Below, one piece after another: positions 63,626-64,000 of a stretch of 64,000 bases of DNA. The DNA is from an uncultured Pelagibacteraceae bacterium (lineage in GTDB: Bacteria > Pseudomonadota > Alphaproteobacteria > Pelagibacterales > Pelagibacteraceae). The position numbers and the translations under genes are program-made. The notes below the pieces were generated by a model. That model was not told the origin of the DNA, made no database searches, and was given only the letters and a program-made list of their open reading frames with translations. The stretch covers positions 1 through 64,000 of the forward strand of contig CABZAZ010000004.1 in NCBI GenBank assembly GCA_902523895.1. The letters run 5' to 3'. Position 1 is the stretch's first letter. Each line of letters opens with the position of its first letter.

Positions 63626-64000
63626 AAAGATAAGTCATCATTATATGCTAATACAACCTTAGAATTTTTAAATCTTTTCTTAATTTGACCTGACAACATA
63701 GACAGCTTTTCAAATTTTTTTGGTTTAACATCAAAATTTATAGTCGTATTATTTTCAGTTCTTGACATAGATATAAATTTTAACTCAGAAGAAACTTTTT
63801 TGATTTCATTGATAAGGTTGTTAATCTGCGTATCAGTAATATCTTGATCAATGATAATCCCAAGATTTATAGTTTCTTCAATATTTTTTTTGGATCTTTT
63901 CATATAACCTGAATAAAAAACGATTAAAATTAGTGCAAATACAATACCTACTGTTGTTATAACTAATTGATTTGCCCCACATCCTAAACCAATTGCAATG
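63622..64000 (-). CDS. DUF4956 family membrane protein, C-terminal part
   Basis: The frame is open to the window end (5' part missing). Before the internal Met at 63903 it reads a glycine-rich helix (IAIGLGCGANQLVITTVGIV), a span ending FYSGYMKRS, then a soluble ~90-residue domain (IDQDITDTQINNLINEIKKV, and KVVLAYNDDLSL at the end). This matches the membrane-plus-C-domain layout of DUF4956, the steady partner of CotH and VTC proteins. It overlaps the CotH gene by 4 bp. Function unknown. Confidence 0.75.
   Translation of the reverse strand, partial: IAIGLGCGANQLVITTVGIVFALILIVFYSGYMKRSKKNIEETINLGIIIDQDITDTQINNLINEIKKVSSELKFISMSRTENNTTINFDVKPKKFEKLSMLSGQIKKRFKNSKVVLAYNDDLSL

Overview
The window looks like part of a Pelagibacterales (SAR11, 'Candidatus Pelagibacter'-like) alphaproteobacterial chromosome. 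The reasons are the very AT-rich DNA, tightly packed genes with 1-20 bp gaps or short stop/start overlaps, a tandem glycine riboswitch in front of gcvT, an abundance of ABC and EamA-type transporters, and alphaproteobacterial enzyme types (plant-like glutamate-cysteine ligase, PurF without a C-terminal Fe-S motif). I see no rRNA, tRNA, CRISPR array, insertion sequence or prophage. The species assignment is inference; no marker gene was compared against a database.

Layout. 1-7234: end of cvpA, purF, an HD-domain protein, the glutathione genes gshA-gshB, an EamA and an MFS transporter, and cmk. 7409-11598: a particularly AT-rich accessory block (coiled-coil protein, FkbM methyltransferase, two GT4 glycosyltransferases) that also holds a possible broken small gene. 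11573-14629: an arginine:glycine amidinotransferase-like enzyme with an EamA transporter, and divergently an IscU-like protein with an HPP membrane protein. 14634-19752: a complete branched-chain-amino-acid-type ABC transporter operon (binding protein, LivFGHM) ending in a 27-codon membrane microORF. 20192-23515: NAD-dependent formate dehydrogenase, exported MsrA and SelO. 23558-29647: a FAD oxidoreductase, TspO, and an SDR/DUF3833/CFA-synthase-like/DUF1365/amine-oxidase lipid gene set. 29651-34198: the glycine cleavage operon gcvTHP under a riboswitch. 34195-37970: 5-oxoprolinase genes pxpA and pxpBC, divergently arranged, with an EamA transporter and a TPR protein. 38031-47592: TerC-like and EamA proteins, a second Liv-type binding protein, an unrecognised four-ORF operon, a second LivGFHM operon headed by a ProC-like gene, and a small outer-membrane protein. 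47962-52868: TIGR03643-like protein, glutaredoxin, MsrB, class IV HDAC-like deacetylase, hydroxyacid dehydrogenase, EamA transporter and a DadA-like oxidoreductase. 52919-60248: the rod-shape operon leuA-mreBCD-mrdA-rodA. 60325-64000: a VTC-domain protein, a CotH kinase-like protein with a beta-helix tail and a DUF4956 protein cut by the window end.

How it fits together. Much of the content is uptake and breakdown of small nitrogenous compounds (two Liv systems, five EamA exporters/permeases, FAD amino-acid-oxidase-like enzymes, 5-oxoprolinase, glycine cleavage, formate oxidation) together with thiol and oxidant defence (glutathione synthesis, glutaredoxin, MsrA, MsrB, SelO, and a lipid gene set resembling singlet-oxygen-response clusters). 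The best candidates for something undescribed are the four-ORF operon at 40869-42028, in which the first and third proteins share a C-terminal domain and which seems to start leaderless; the tiny membrane ORFs directly after both livM genes; the CotH/VTC/DUF4956 operon; and a hairpin at 47852-47898 that encloses a ribosome binding site and the start of a tiny ORF.
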